Source: Acidobacteriota bacterium (GTDB lineage Bacteria > Acidobacteriota > JAAYUB01). Taken from it: 48,341 nucleotides of DNA. Positions 40,698-48,341 of the stretch are shown here, piece by piece (position 1 is the stretch's first letter; every line of letters begins with the position of its first letter). A program made the translations under genes and the position numbers. The stretch spans positions 1-48,341 of the forward strand of contig JAGNHB010000044.1 of the NCBI GenBank assembly GCA_018001935.1, read 5' to 3'. The notes beneath the pieces were generated by a model, which was not told where the DNA came from, made no database searches, and was given only the letters and a program-made list of their open reading frames with translations.

Positions 40698-43408
40698 GGG
40701 GGCGGGGCGCCGGTGCAGCACACCGGGTCCGCGGAGGTGATGTTGAGGGACCAGCCGGTCAGGGAACCGCTGTCGGGGGTGGCGTCGTCCTGGACGAAGA
40801 GCTTCCAGTCGCCGTTGGCGCCAACGCCGTTGAAGACCGACAGGGTGGTCCCGTAGGGCTCGGCCGGGGCCGGGGAGGGCATGGCGTCGGCGGTGCCGCT
40901 GTTGGTGGGCTTGAAGGTGCCGGAGACGATGGTGGAGCCCACGGAGGAGGCGGCCGCGTCGTCGAAGGTGAGGTTGACGCCGGTGACGTCGGTACCGCTG
41001 CCGGTGTCGGACAGCAGCATGACGGTCTGCCCGTTGGGGCCAACCAGGAGGATGTCGATGTCACCGGGGAAAGTGTGGGTCAGGCCGCTCAGGGTGACGG
41101 TGACCTTGCTCACCGTCCCCGTCACGCCGGCCACGGTGACCGTGGACGGGTAGGGCGTGCCGGCGCCCGAGGCGGGGATCGTCACGGCGCCGCCGTTGAA
41201 CGGGCCGAAGGATACGGCCTGCGTCGCGCCCACCTTGAAGGCGAAATCGGCGGTGCCCAGGTCGAGGGCGCCGTCCTGGAGCTGCAGGGTGGCGGTGAAG
41301 GTCCCGCCGCAGGTCAGGGAGGAATCGGCGGTGAAGGAGAAGGAGCGCTTCACTTCCGCGCCGCCGGCGGCCATGGCCCCGTAGGTCTGCGCGGGCCCGG
41401 GGTTGGTGACCCCGCCGCCGGGCTGGAGCGTCGCCACGAGGTTGGTGGTGGCGCCGTCGCCGACGTTGAGGAGGCCGAGTTCCACGGTGACGGTCTCGCC
41501 GGGGTCGATGCCCTGGTTGGCGGGGGAGCAGTTCTCGGCGGTGAGGGCCTTGCTGCCGGCGATCATGTCGGGTGTCCCCACCTGGCCGCAGCACACGGAG
41601 CGGCTGAACTCCAGTTCCACACAGTAGACGGTCCCCGAGTCGGAACTGGCCGAGTCGACGGCCTTGAGGTACCAGGTGCCGTTCATGGCCTCGCCCTTGA
41701 AGGTGGACAGGGTGCCGTCGGGCTTGTAGCTGCCCGCGAAGGGGGCGGTGCCGGAGCCGATGGCGGTGGCGGCCGCGTCGTCGAAGACGCAGTAGGTGCC
41801 GGTGCAGTCCTGGGCGCCGCTGCCGAAGTTGTCGCCGGAGCTGCCGCGCTTGTTGGAGAGGGCGACGGTGGTCCCCAGGGGGGAGATCAGCGACAGGGTG
41901 ACGTCGCCGTCGTAGGTGTGGTCGATGCGGACCTTGGCCTTGACGCCGCCGACGAGCCCGGAGGCGCTGACGGCCACCGGCACGCTGACACCCGTGGTGT
42001 TGTTGTCGGGGATGGGGGCGGAGACGGCGCCGGAGCTGAAGGTGAGCCCGCCGCCGGTGACCGTCCCGAGCGTCTTGGCGATGGTCAGGGTGCCGAGGTC
42101 GGTGCCGTTGTCGTTGAGCTGAAGCGTCAGGGTGACCGGCGCCCCGCAGGCGTACGACGGGTCCACGGTGAAGCTGAAGTTCCGGGTCACCCCGGCCCCG
42201 CCGGCGGTCAGGGCGCCGTAGTTCTGTGCCGGGCCCGGGCTGGTGACGCCGTCGCCCGCCAGCAGGGTGGCGGTGAGGTTGGTGGTGTCGAGGGAGCCGG
42301 TGTTCTTCAGGGTGATGTCCATGGCCACCGTCTCACCGGGGTCCAGGGCCTGGTTGGCCGGGGAGCAGCTCTCCGCTGTCAGGCCGTCGCTGTCGCGGAC
42401 CACGTTGGGCGCCGGGGTGTAGGTCATGTAGCACACCGAGCAGGCCACGCGGGCCGAGGTGTACTTGATGCGCATGTAGCCGCCCTCGCCCCAGGAGGTG
42501 CTTCCCCAGCTGTTGCGAAGGATCCAGACGCCCTCGGCGTCGTCCCAGCCCACCAGCGAAATGGCGTGGTTGGTGGTGACGTAGGCGCAGGTAGGGGAGC
42601 CGGTGCACTCGGTGGAGGTGTTCTCGTAGATCCCGCCGCTGTAGGCCGAGAAGGCGCTGTCGACGTAGACGGCGGCGTCCACCACGCCGTAGGTGTAGAT
42701 GGCGGTCTTGATGGCGGTGATGTCGTTGCAGGGGACCCGGTACCAGCCGTTGAACTTGTACATGGGGTCGCCCCAGTGGGTGCAGCCGGGGTTGCTCGTC
42801 ACGTAGGGAAAGTGGGCCTCGTCGCAGACGCCGATGTCCACCAGGGCCTGAAGTTCCATGTACTCGTAGTCGGCGCCGTTGCAGCCGCTGAAGTGGCTGC
42901 TGTAGGGCTCGATGGAGCCCAGGCACCAGATGATGAAGGACTCGGAGAAATCGATGCAGTTGCCGTCGACGAGGCCGTTGGCGTAGTTGTAGGTCCCCTC
43001 GGCGCAGGCGTTGGCGCCGAAGGAGTAGCAGGAGCCGCAGCTCCCCTGGTCGCGGACGGGGCCGATGTAGGAGTGGCCGCCCACGTTGCGCCAGTCGAAG
43101 GCGGCGGGGAGGGCGACCTTGCCCACGAGGCTCAGCAGCGGCCCGTAGTTGTCCACCGGGCCCACGGGGATGACCGAGGGCCGGCGGGAGAAGAAGGCCT
43201 TCTTTTCCGCGGGGCTCATGTCGAAGATCCGGTTGTGGTCCACCGTGAACTTGTACCCGTTGTGTCGGATCTTCTCACGGATGACCTCGAGGGAGTCGTC
43301 GTCGCCGAAGGCGAGCTTCTCGCCCTGCTTCTGCGCGACGCCGGGGGCGGTCAGGAGCAAGGCCAGGAGGATGAAAAGGAACCCAGAAAAAGTACGCTTG
43401 AAACTCAT
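39755..43408 (-). CDS. Exported papain-like (C1) protease with P-domains and FG-GAP tail
   Basis: This is a 1217-residue secreted protease. It has a signal peptide (1-25), an inhibitory propeptide (to about 98) and a C1 catalytic domain (99-335) with Q121, C127 (QGSCGSCYSF), H281 (TTNHAISLVGW) and N299 (LRNSWGSTSWGEGG), all present. CARDB-like domains lie at about 345-440 and 590-690, each followed by a proprotein-convertase-type P-domain (about 450-580 and 700-900, TYDGDVTLSLISP and TFPGDIDILLVGP). FG-GAP blades run 905-1217. GGAGGG precedes the ATG. The FG-GAP part is about 95% identical to that of the M28 protein by eye, although the catalytic domains are unrelated. Confidence 0.93.
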   Translation of the reverse strand: MSFKRTFSGFLFILLALLLTAPGVAQKQGEKLAFGDDDSLEVIREKIRHNGYKFTVDHNRIFDMSPAEKKAFFSRRPSVIPVGPVDNYGPLLSLVGKVALPAAFDWRNVGGHSYIGPVRDQGSCGSCYSFGANACAEGTYNYANGLVDGNCIDFSESFIIWCLGSIEPYSSHFSGCNGADYEYMELQALVDIGVCDEAHFPYVTSNPGCTHWGDPMYKFNGWYRVPCNDITAIKTAIYTYGVVDAAVYVDSAFSAYSGGIYENTSTECTGSPTCAYVTTNHAISLVGWDDAEGVWILRNSWGSTSWGEGGYMRIKYTSARVACSVCYMTYTPAPNVVRDSDGLTAESCSPANQALDPGETVAMDITLKNTGSLDTTNLTATLLAGDGVTSPGPAQNYGALTAGGAGVTRNFSFTVDPSYACGAPVTLTLQLNDNGTDLGTLTIAKTLGTVTGGGLTFSSGAVSAPIPDNNTTGVSVPVAVSASGLVGGVKAKVRIDHTYDGDVTLSLISPLGTTVALSNKRGSSGDNFGSGAQDCTGTYCVFDDAAATAIGSGTAPFAGSYKPDGTLSTFKGEAMNGTWYLKAVDSASSDSGTVYCVELEFSRSVCCGQVGTPDMIAGSKALTAENCSPANQGIDPGETVTVELGLLNVGDGATTNLVATLQPGGGVTNPGPAQTYGAMAAGGAEVKRSFSFTADSSLTCGGTFTATLQLQDGALDLGTADFAFKVGATQAVSFGPFNGGAVTIPASGAGTPYPSTVTVAGVTGTVSKVTVTLSGLTHTFPGDIDILLVGPNGQTVMLLSDTGSGTDVTGVNLTFDDAAASSVGSTIVSGTFKPTNSGTADAMPSPAPAEPYGTTLSVFNGVGANGDWKLFVQDDATPDSGSLTGWSLNITSADPVCCTGAPPPAADPYDFNGDGYTDILWRNGTTGALGDWYVTPAGAAAGALTGTVSDGNWQVFGSGDFNSSGIADLIWRNVSTGDLAIWLMGAGGYDSTVSLGYVDPGWKVLGAADLNANGNADILWRNFNDGYLSVWLMSNTVGVLGSTFAGGISSMEWKAVGSGHFDNDGRADVLWWNATTGVLSIWFEDENGWQGDMSPGTVDTTWKITGIGDVDGNGIDDLLWRNATSGDLSVWFLNNGGTVSGTTFLGGIADLNWKVKGVGFFNNDAYADILWRHATSGDTVVWYLSGTGKIGELFLGTVDPVWVTLNQGNFPGHTELP

Positions 43409-43455
43409 GCAATCCCTCCGAGTGGAATACCCAGATGAGTGGGGTTAAACGGTGC

Positions 43456-43484
43456 AGGATAACCGCAAAGAACAATAATGTCCA
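43456..43484 (-). promoter_or_regulatory. Promoter of the C1 protease gene
   Basis: On the minus strand TGGACA (43484-43479) and TATCCT (43461-43456) have a 17-bp spacer. The -10 hexamer is the same as in the two membrane-protein promoters. Confidence 0.55.
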
Positions 43485-43638
43485 TGCTTTTTTCGGGGAA
43501 GCGCCTCTTTTTTCCCGAACCGGGGAGCCGGTGATTCCTCCCAGCCGTTCGGGGGAACGTCCCAGTAGCCGCAGCGGGGTTTTCGGGGGATAAAGGAAGC
43601 AGGAGCCGAATCGAAGACAAATCGCACAGGAGGTCAAG

Positions 43639-46600
43639 ATGTCAAGGACAAGGGGAAAGGTCCTTTGCCGCGTGCAGGCCCTTTTGTGGTCTTTCGCGGC
43701 CCTGGCGGGCACCGCGGGGGCCGGCATCGCCTGGGACTTCGAGTACGCGCCGGACGACCTGTTCCCGCCCACCCTCGACTGGGCGGGGTCGGAGACCCCG
43801 GCCAACCTGCTTGCCCGGGTGGACCCCTGGGGCGGGTGCGTGGAGGGCGGGATCCGCGGTCAGGACATCCTCCTGTCCGACGGCCGCAACCCCGCCCGGC
43901 TGGGGGGAAGTTACTGGGAGGGGGTGATCCTGGAAGTGGGGCAGGAGGGCCGGTGTTTTCTCAACACCCGGCAGCGGACCCGCACCCCCTGCTGGGTCGA
44001 GTCCCCCGATTTCACCCTCGACTCCGACTACCTGAGACTGCGGGTCGGCGGGGGCGGGGGCCCCGGGACCCGGGTGATCCTGAAAACCCTGAACAACAGG
44101 GTCTGGGAGGAGAAGCTCCTCACGTGCGGCCCGGGGACCTGGCACCTGCGCCCCCTCTGGTTCGACGTGCGGGCGCTGAAAGGTCGCAAGGCCCGGTTGC
44201 GCATCGTGGACGAGTCCGACCCCTCCTCGATCCGGAGGCGGTTCTGCGATCACCTCGGTGTGATCGACGAGGCCCGGGGTGAAATCGAGGCGGTCCTCGC
44301 GGCCCATCCCGACCGCAAGGCGACCGTGTCTTTCCTAGGCAGCCTCCGGAACGCGCTGTTTCTCCGGGACTCCCGGGAGGAACTCCCGGTGGTGACCCCG
44401 GGGCGGGGCGGCGAGATCGCCTTCCCGTGGATCACGGTGGATGCCGTTCAGTCCTCCGCTTACGCGCCTTTTGTCCTTTTCGAGAGGAAACCCGCCTGGG
44501 GCCTGGCGGACCTTCACACCCACCTCTTCGCCCAGCGGGCCATGGACGGCCGGGTTCTGGACGGGCACTTCCAGGGGGACCCCGAGGACGCACTCCACTG
44601 CAACCACAACATCCCCCTCAACATGGAAGGGTTCCACTTCCGGGGCGGCTGGCCGTACTTCGAGGGGTGGCCCTCCCACCTCACCACGAACCACCAACTG
44701 GCCTGGGTGGGGTGGCTGCGCCGGGCCTGGAAGGGCGGGCTCCGCCTGGTGGTGGCCGACGCCCTGAACTGCGAGGCCCTGGCTTCCCTCTTCAGCGTGG
44801 CGGGGATCGGCATCGGCGGCCACGGGCCCACGGGGATCAGGGACGACGATTCCATCAAGAGCCAGCTGGACCTGGCCCGGTGGTGGCTGCTCGACCAGGC
44901 CCCCGACTGGGCGGAGCTGGCCCTGACGCCCGCCGACGCCCGCCGGATCATCGCGGAGGGGAAGCTGGCGGTGGTGCTGGGTATCGAGGTGGACCGACTG
45001 GCGCAGAACGTGTACTTCTCCAACCTCTCGAGCCAGCGGGCCGCGGACCTCCAGCGGGTCATGGACTACCTGGAGACCTACCGGAAGCTCGGGGTCCGCC
45101 ACATCATCCCCGTCCACCTGGCAGACAACCGGGTGGGGGGCACGGCCGTCAACAGCGAGGTGTTCTACATCCTCAACCGTTTCTACAACGGGACCGGGTT
45201 GACCCTGAAGGAGGGCTGGGACCGGGGCATCCACCGGAAGCTCGAACCGGGGCTCGTCGACCCCGCGGTCTTCATCTACGGCCTTTTCGGGAACCCGCTC
45301 ACCAACCCGCTGCTGATCCCGGGGGACCCGTTGAGCCTGCTCATCAGCCTGAGCATGGCGGAACTGGTCAGCGAACTCCTGGAACAGGCGGACCTCCCGA
45401 ACCTGGACGTCACCCTGACCACCGCCGAGGAAGCCCTGCATTCCCACCGGAACGCCCGGGGGCTCACCCCCTTCGGGAAACTGTTCATCGAAGCCATGAT
45501 CAAGAAGGGGATGCTGGTGGATCTCGACCACATGTCCGACCAGGCCAAGGCGGACACCATCGCCCTGGCCCGGCAGTTCGACTACCCGGTCATGGCGTCC
45601 CACACCGGCCTGAGGGCTCTCAGCGACGACCTGCACCTGCAGCCCGCCGAGAAACAGTCCAACGAGCGGTCCCTCCACCTCGACCAGGTCCAGGCCATCC
45701 GGGACCTGGGGGGCGTGGTGGGACTGGGGACGGTCCTGGGGGGCGTGAAGCCCGACATTTACCTCACGGATTACCGCTACGCCCACGTGCCCTACGGGGA
45801 TGCGGACGACTGGACGACCGTCTCCGGTTCCTACGACCGGAACTGCCTGGGGAGTTCCCTCTCGTTCCTGCAGCAGCTCCGGTCCCTCCTCCCGAAGATG
45901 AACGGCCAAGGGGTCTGCCTGGGGACCGACATCAACGGTTTCGACGGCGTGCCCTCCCCCCGGTTCGGGACCGACGCCTGCCATGCCTGCGAGATGGACG
46001 CCGCCTTCAACCACCGGATCAAGGACGAGGCGAGGGCCCAGAAGCACGGCGTCCGCTACGACATCGGCCTGGTCTCCCCCTACGCCCGCCGATTCTGGGA
46101 CTCGGGCGACCACCAGCCCATGGACGGCCTCCAGCGGGAGTTCATGGAGGGGGCCGCCCTGGCCTTCGCCAAGGTGGACAAGGGGACCTTCTACAAGTTC
46201 GACATCGGTCCCGAGCCCTGGTGCGTGCCCCGGGACGACATCTCCTGGGGGAAGATCAGCGGCGCCCACTACGGGTGGTACTGGGCCGCCTGCATCGACC
46301 GCAACCAGCCCGACAAGACCCTCCCGAACGGCGACTATTCACGGGCCGCCTTCAAGGCCTACCACGGCTACGCCAACCGGACGGCGTGGGAGCAGGCCGC
46401 CTACGACGTGTGGGAACAGTGGAGGGAGATGGGGTACCACGACTGGCAAACACCGGCCCGGTACGACGACCCCGTGCTCTCGAAGTGCGTGGAAGGGGTG
46501 CGGGACTTCGACCTGAACATCGACGGCATGGCACACTACGGGCTGCTTCCGGATTTCATCCAGGACCTGAAAAACGTGGGGGCCACCCCCGCCGAGCTGT

Positions 46601-46683
46601 CGATGCTCTTCGGCGGCGCGGAAGCCTTCATCCGGACGTGGGAGCGGGCGGAGAGCCGGGCGGCGGCGATCAACAACCCGTAG
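43639..46683 (+). CDS. Exported membrane dipeptidase (M19)-like amidohydrolase
   Basis: This is a 1014-residue protein with a short signal peptide (1-28). Residues 30-215 form a beta-rich domain of unknown type. The metal-dependent hydrolase domain begins at about 285: D291-L-H293-T-H295 (first metal motif), VDLDHMSD at 627-634, PVMASHTGLRAL (H655), and GTDINGFDG (D764). The end (LLPDFIQDLKNVG, LFGGAEAFIRTWE) is typical of M19 renal-dipeptidase relatives. It is much longer than ordinary M19 enzymes (about 350-400) because of the N-terminal domain and inserts. CAGGAGG precedes the ATG. Likely substrates are peptides in the periplasm or outside. Confidence 0.83.
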   Translation: MSRTRGKVLCRVQALLWSFAALAGTAGAGIAWDFEYAPDDLFPPTLDWAGSETPANLLARVDPWGGCVEGGIRGQDILLSDGRNPARLGGSYWEGVILEVGQEGRCFLNTRQRTRTPCWVESPDFTLDSDYLRLRVGGGGGPGTRVILKTLNNRVWEEKLLTCGPGTWHLRPLWFDVRALKGRKARLRIVDESDPSSIRRRFCDHLGVIDEARGEIEAVLAAHPDRKATVSFLGSLRNALFLRDSREELPVVTPGRGGEIAFPWITVDAVQSSAYAPFVLFERKPAWGLADLHTHLFAQRAMDGRVLDGHFQGDPEDALHCNHNIPLNMEGFHFRGGWPYFEGWPSHLTTNHQLAWVGWLRRAWKGGLRLVVADALNCEALASLFSVAGIGIGGHGPTGIRDDDSIKSQLDLARWWLLDQAPDWAELALTPADARRIIAEGKLAVVLGIEVDRLAQNVYFSNLSSQRAADLQRVMDYLETYRKLGVRHIIPVHLADNRVGGTAVNSEVFYILNRFYNGTGLTLKEGWDRGIHRKLEPGLVDPAVFIYGLFGNPLTNPLLIPGDPLSLLISLSMAELVSELLEQADLPNLDVTLTTAEEALHSHRNARGLTPFGKLFIEAMIKKGMLVDLDHMSDQAKADTIALARQFDYPVMASHTGLRALSDDLHLQPAEKQSNERSLHLDQVQAIRDLGGVVGLGTVLGGVKPDIYLTDYRYAHVPYGDADDWTTVSGSYDRNCLGSSLSFLQQLRSLLPKMNGQGVCLGTDINGFDGVPSPRFGTDACHACEMDAAFNHRIKDEARAQKHGVRYDIGLVSPYARRFWDSGDHQPMDGLQREFMEGAALAFAKVDKGTFYKFDIGPEPWCVPRDDISWGKISGAHYGWYWAACIDRNQPDKTLPNGDYSRAAFKAYHGYANRTAWEQAAYDVWEQWREMGYHDWQTPARYDDPVLSKCVEGVRDFDLNIDGMAHYGLLPDFIQDLKNVGATPAELSMLFGGAEAFIRTWERAESRAAAINNP

Positions 46684-46687
46684 ATAG

Positions 46688-46716
46688 GTCCCTCGCCCCG
46701 TGGAGGGGCGAGGGAC
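46688..46716. terminator. Bidirectional hairpin between convergent genes
   Basis: A perfect 12-bp stem (46688-46699 with 46705-46716) with a 5-nt loop begins 4 bp after the amidohydrolase stop and ends 7 bp before the VOC stop. It lacks a T-tract on either side, so termination is inferred from position. Confidence 0.6.
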
Positions 46717-46723
46717 AGTCACT

Positions 46724-47539
46724 TCAGCTGCAGCACCCGTCGCAGCCGCAGCACTGGGGCGGCTCCATCTTGATCACCGAGAAGACGGCTCCCTGCGGGT
46801 CCGCGATCACGGCGAAACGCCCCACGCCCGGGATGTCGGTGGGCCGCATGTGGACCTTCGCTCCCAGCGATTCGGCCTTGGCGACGACGGCATCGCAGTC
46901 GGTGACGTTGAAGTAGACCGCCCAGTGCGGCGGAACCTCGCCCCAGGCGGGGTCGAGGGCCATCATCCCGCCGCGCATGGTGTCGTCGCTGACGAAGACG
47001 TAGTAGGTGAACCCGCCCATGTCCTGCTTCACCACGTCCCAGCCCGCCACGGCCTTGTAGAAGGCCAGGACCGCCTCGGGGTCCTTGACGATCAGCTCGT
47101 TCCAGCAGAAAGCGCCGGGGACGTCGCGGACCTTGGACCCGCCGTGCTTGACCGGCTGCCAGAGGGATAAGACGGCCCCCTGCGGGTCCCGGATGACGGC
47201 CATTTTCCCCATGTCCATGACGTCCATGGGCCCGGCCAGGACCTGCCCCCCCGCCTCGCCGGCGCGGGCGGCCGTGCCCGCCACGTCCTCGACGGCCACG
47301 TAGCCCATCCAGTGGGGCGGCACCCCCTGGGCGCGATGCGCCTCGCACAGCGTGTAGCAGCCGGCCAGGGAAAGCCCTTCCAGCCGGATGGTGGAGTAGT
47401 TGCACTCCCCGCCGGGGCAGTTGTCCTCGAAGGTCCAGCCAAAGAGTTCCCCGTAGAACGTCTCCGCGCCCTTGACGTCCACCGTTCCCAGTTCCACCCA
47501 GCAGAAGCTGCCGGGGTCGTGTTTCTCAATCATTCCCAT
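46724..47539 (-). CDS. VOC (glyoxalase-fold) protein with two domains
   Basis: This is a 271-residue protein with two vicinal-oxygen-chelate domains (about 8-130 and 140-260). Each opens with a FCWVEL / FCWNEL strand, contains FY or AFY helix starts and ends with DPQGAV. The second ends with a cysteine-rich tail (CCGCDGCCS). It could be a lyase, dioxygenase or a binding protein; metal-ligand positions are not convincing in both halves. AAGGAGG 9 bp before the ATG sets the start. A TATAAT box lies at 47586-47581. Confidence 0.85.
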   Translation of the reverse strand: MGMIEKHDPGSFCWVELGTVDVKGAETFYGELFGWTFEDNCPGGECNYSTIRLEGLSLAGCYTLCEAHRAQGVPPHWMGYVAVEDVAGTAARAGEAGGQVLAGPMDVMDMGKMAVIRDPQGAVLSLWQPVKHGGSKVRDVPGAFCWNELIVKDPEAVLAFYKAVAGWDVVKQDMGGFTYYVFVSDDTMRGGMMALDPAWGEVPPHWAVYFNVTDCDAVVAKAESLGAKVHMRPTDIPGVGRFAVIADPQGAVFSVIKMEPPQCCGCDGCCS

Positions 47540-47580
47540 TCGTGTTTCCTCCTTTGAAGTTCGGTTTCGGGGATTCGATG

Positions 47581-47586
47581 ATTATA
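47581..47586 (-). promoter_or_regulatory. -10 box of the VOC gene
   Basis: A perfect TATAAT on the minus strand, about 40 bp before the start codon. The -35 region (TTTTCC) is weak but resembles that of the S41 operon promoter. Confidence 0.5.
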
Positions 47587-47620
47587 ACCGGAAACGGACT
47601 CGGGGAAAACACAGGGGGCG

Positions 47621-47651
47621 AAAAAAAACGCGGCCCCCCGGACGGGGCCGC
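47621..47651 (-). terminator. Intrinsic terminator of the partial gene
   Basis: On the minus strand a GCGGCCCC/GGGGCCGC stem with a 6-nt loop is followed by eight T residues. It lies about 160 bp after the stop of the partial gene at 47809. Confidence 0.85.
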
Positions 47652-47776
47652 AGCGAACGGAAAAGAAAGAGACCGGGCCGTAGAGATTCAGGCTGAAGCT
47701 CGGGCACGGGAAGCCGGCATCCCCCTCAGACCCGTCTGGCCGTCGAACGCCTCTAATGAAAGGGAAACGCTCTCCG

Positions 47777-47806
47777 ACCTTCAGCCTGACAACCTTCAGC
47801 CTGACA
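47777..47806 (+). repeat. 15-bp direct tandem repeat
   Basis: ACCTTCAGCCTGACA occurs twice in a row, just downstream of the partial gene stop. Confidence 0.85.
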
Positions 47807-47808
47807 AC

Positions 47809-48341
47809 CTACTTCCAGATCCCCGGGATCAGCAGGTCGAAGGACGGGTCGAGGGTCAGGCTGTCGGTCCCGCCGAGCTTGCCCACGAAGGGGGAGACGT
47901 ACCCGGAGGAGTCGCCGTAGCGCTCCTTGTACTTCGTGGTGTCCAGGTCCTTGGGCTTGACCATCTGGACCATCAGGAAATCGGGCATCAGGCCCTCCTC
48001 GCTGAAGATCAGGTTGAGGCTGGCGTTGTCGTTGAACGGGTTGGGGTTCACCTGGGCGGCGAAGTAGATGTACTTCCCCTTGGCCTTGGAGAGGAAGAGC
48101 TTGACGCGGGCCTTGTCGCCCTTGACCTGCTTCTCGACGACCTCCTTGACGATGGCCATGCCGTCCACGAAGCCCTTCGCCTCGGGGATGGCCGCCTCGA
48201 TGGCCGCCCGGCGCTCCGGGGTGAGCGTCCAGTCCATGTCCTTGGTCTGGGAATAAGCGCTCTTCTTGGGGGCTTCGGGCGTCGCCGAGGACGTCGCGGG
48301 CCCCTCGGCGGGGGTCGCGGGGGCGGTGGGGGAAGCGGTGG
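47809..48341 (-). CDS. Hypothetical protein, partial (N-terminus outside the window)
   Basis: The frame stays open to the window edge, giving 176 codons and some bases. The visible N-terminal part is an Ala/Pro/Thr-rich linker of about 25 residues (TAPATPAEGPATSSATPE), followed by KKSAYSQTKDMDWTLTPE. The rest is a folded alpha/beta domain (KARVKLFLSKAKGKYIYFAAQ, VSPFVGKLGGTDSL). I do not recognise the family. The internal ATG at 48237 has no good Shine-Dalgarno, so the real start is probably upstream, perhaps with a lipoprotein signal. Confidence 0.6.
   Translation of the reverse strand, partial: TASPTAPATPAEGPATSSATPEAPKKSAYSQTKDMDWTLTPERRAAIEAAIPEAKGFVDGMAIVKEVVEKQVKGDKARVKLFLSKAKGKYIYFAAQVNPNPFNDNASLNLIFSEEGLMPDFLMVQMVKPKDLDTTKYKERYGDSSGYVSPFVGKLGGTDSLTLDPSFDLLIPGIWK

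Noticed and set aside
39254..43438. A 1394-codon open frame on the plus strand, antisense to the C1 protease
   Set aside because: It mirrors the protease codons, shows no domain, and starts in a hexamer repeat. High GC with few AT-rich stop codons explains its length.

Overview
The window is very GC-rich bacterial chromosome (roughly two thirds G+C by eye) from a Gram-negative-type organism. It carries an RseP-type site-2 protease, many exported proteins with Sec signal peptides, FG-GAP and two-component propeller proteins, and DUF3857/transglutaminase genes. This gene mix and style (dxr-rseP order, propeller sensor kinases, M28 and C1 proteases with FG-GAP tails) most resembles Acidobacteriota or a neighbouring deep phylum. 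That placement is inference. No rRNA or tRNA gene was recognised.

Layout. 1-3.7 kb: a radical SAM protein, then two tandem paralogous multi-pass membrane proteins, each with its own TTGACT-N17-TATCCT promoter. 3.7-6.8 kb: a compact cassette of a Ycf46-like AAA ATPase, a DUF1257 (Ycf35-like) protein, a two-helix membrane protein and a DUF2997 peptide. 7.0-7.7 kb: a Phd/VapC-type toxin-antitoxin pair. 7.8-8.4 kb: a NrdG-like radical SAM activase. 8.5-11.7 kb: an exported M28 peptidase with a C-terminal FG-GAP module. 12.4-17.9 kb (minus): one operon running S41-like protein, uppS, cdsA, dxr, rseP, covering isoprenoid and phospholipid precursors and envelope stress. 18.1-21.9 kb: a radical SAM protein with a C-terminal cysteine cluster, then a large exported Gly/Tyr/Trp-rich protein. 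22.3-24.8 kb (minus): a glycosyltransferase-like/metallo-beta-lactamase fusion with a small partner. 25.1-29.0 kb (minus): a giant propeller sensor kinase. 29.4-33.4 kb: two DUF3857/transglutaminase-like genes, the first broken by a perfect 41-bp tandem duplication. 33.5-37.4 kb (minus): recQ, then a HAD phosphatase and an adenosine deaminase, the last two forming an operon. 37.7-39.1 kb: an APC permease. 39.8-43.4 kb (minus): a papain-like protease ending in nearly the same FG-GAP module as the M28 peptidase. 43.6-46.7 kb: an exported dipeptidase-like amidohydrolase. 46.7-48.3 kb (minus): a VOC protein and a partial alanine/proline-rich protein.

The intergenic DNA is unusual. It carries at least five arrays of 9-bp tandem repeats with different units, four hexamer arrays of a (GGTATC/GCAATC) type, three 7-bp (GGCTGTA) arrays, and several palindromic REP/MITE-like elements. 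Some arrays run into the 3' ends of genes and encode their C-termini.

The most interesting points are: the Ycf46/DUF1257/DUF2997 cassette with its membrane and radical SAM companions; an S41-family protein in an isoprenoid operon that has lost both catalytic dyad residues; two unrelated secreted proteases sharing an almost identical FG-GAP module and 3' flank as a ~1.1-kb inverted duplication; and the 41-bp duplication that frameshifts a DUF3857 gene.
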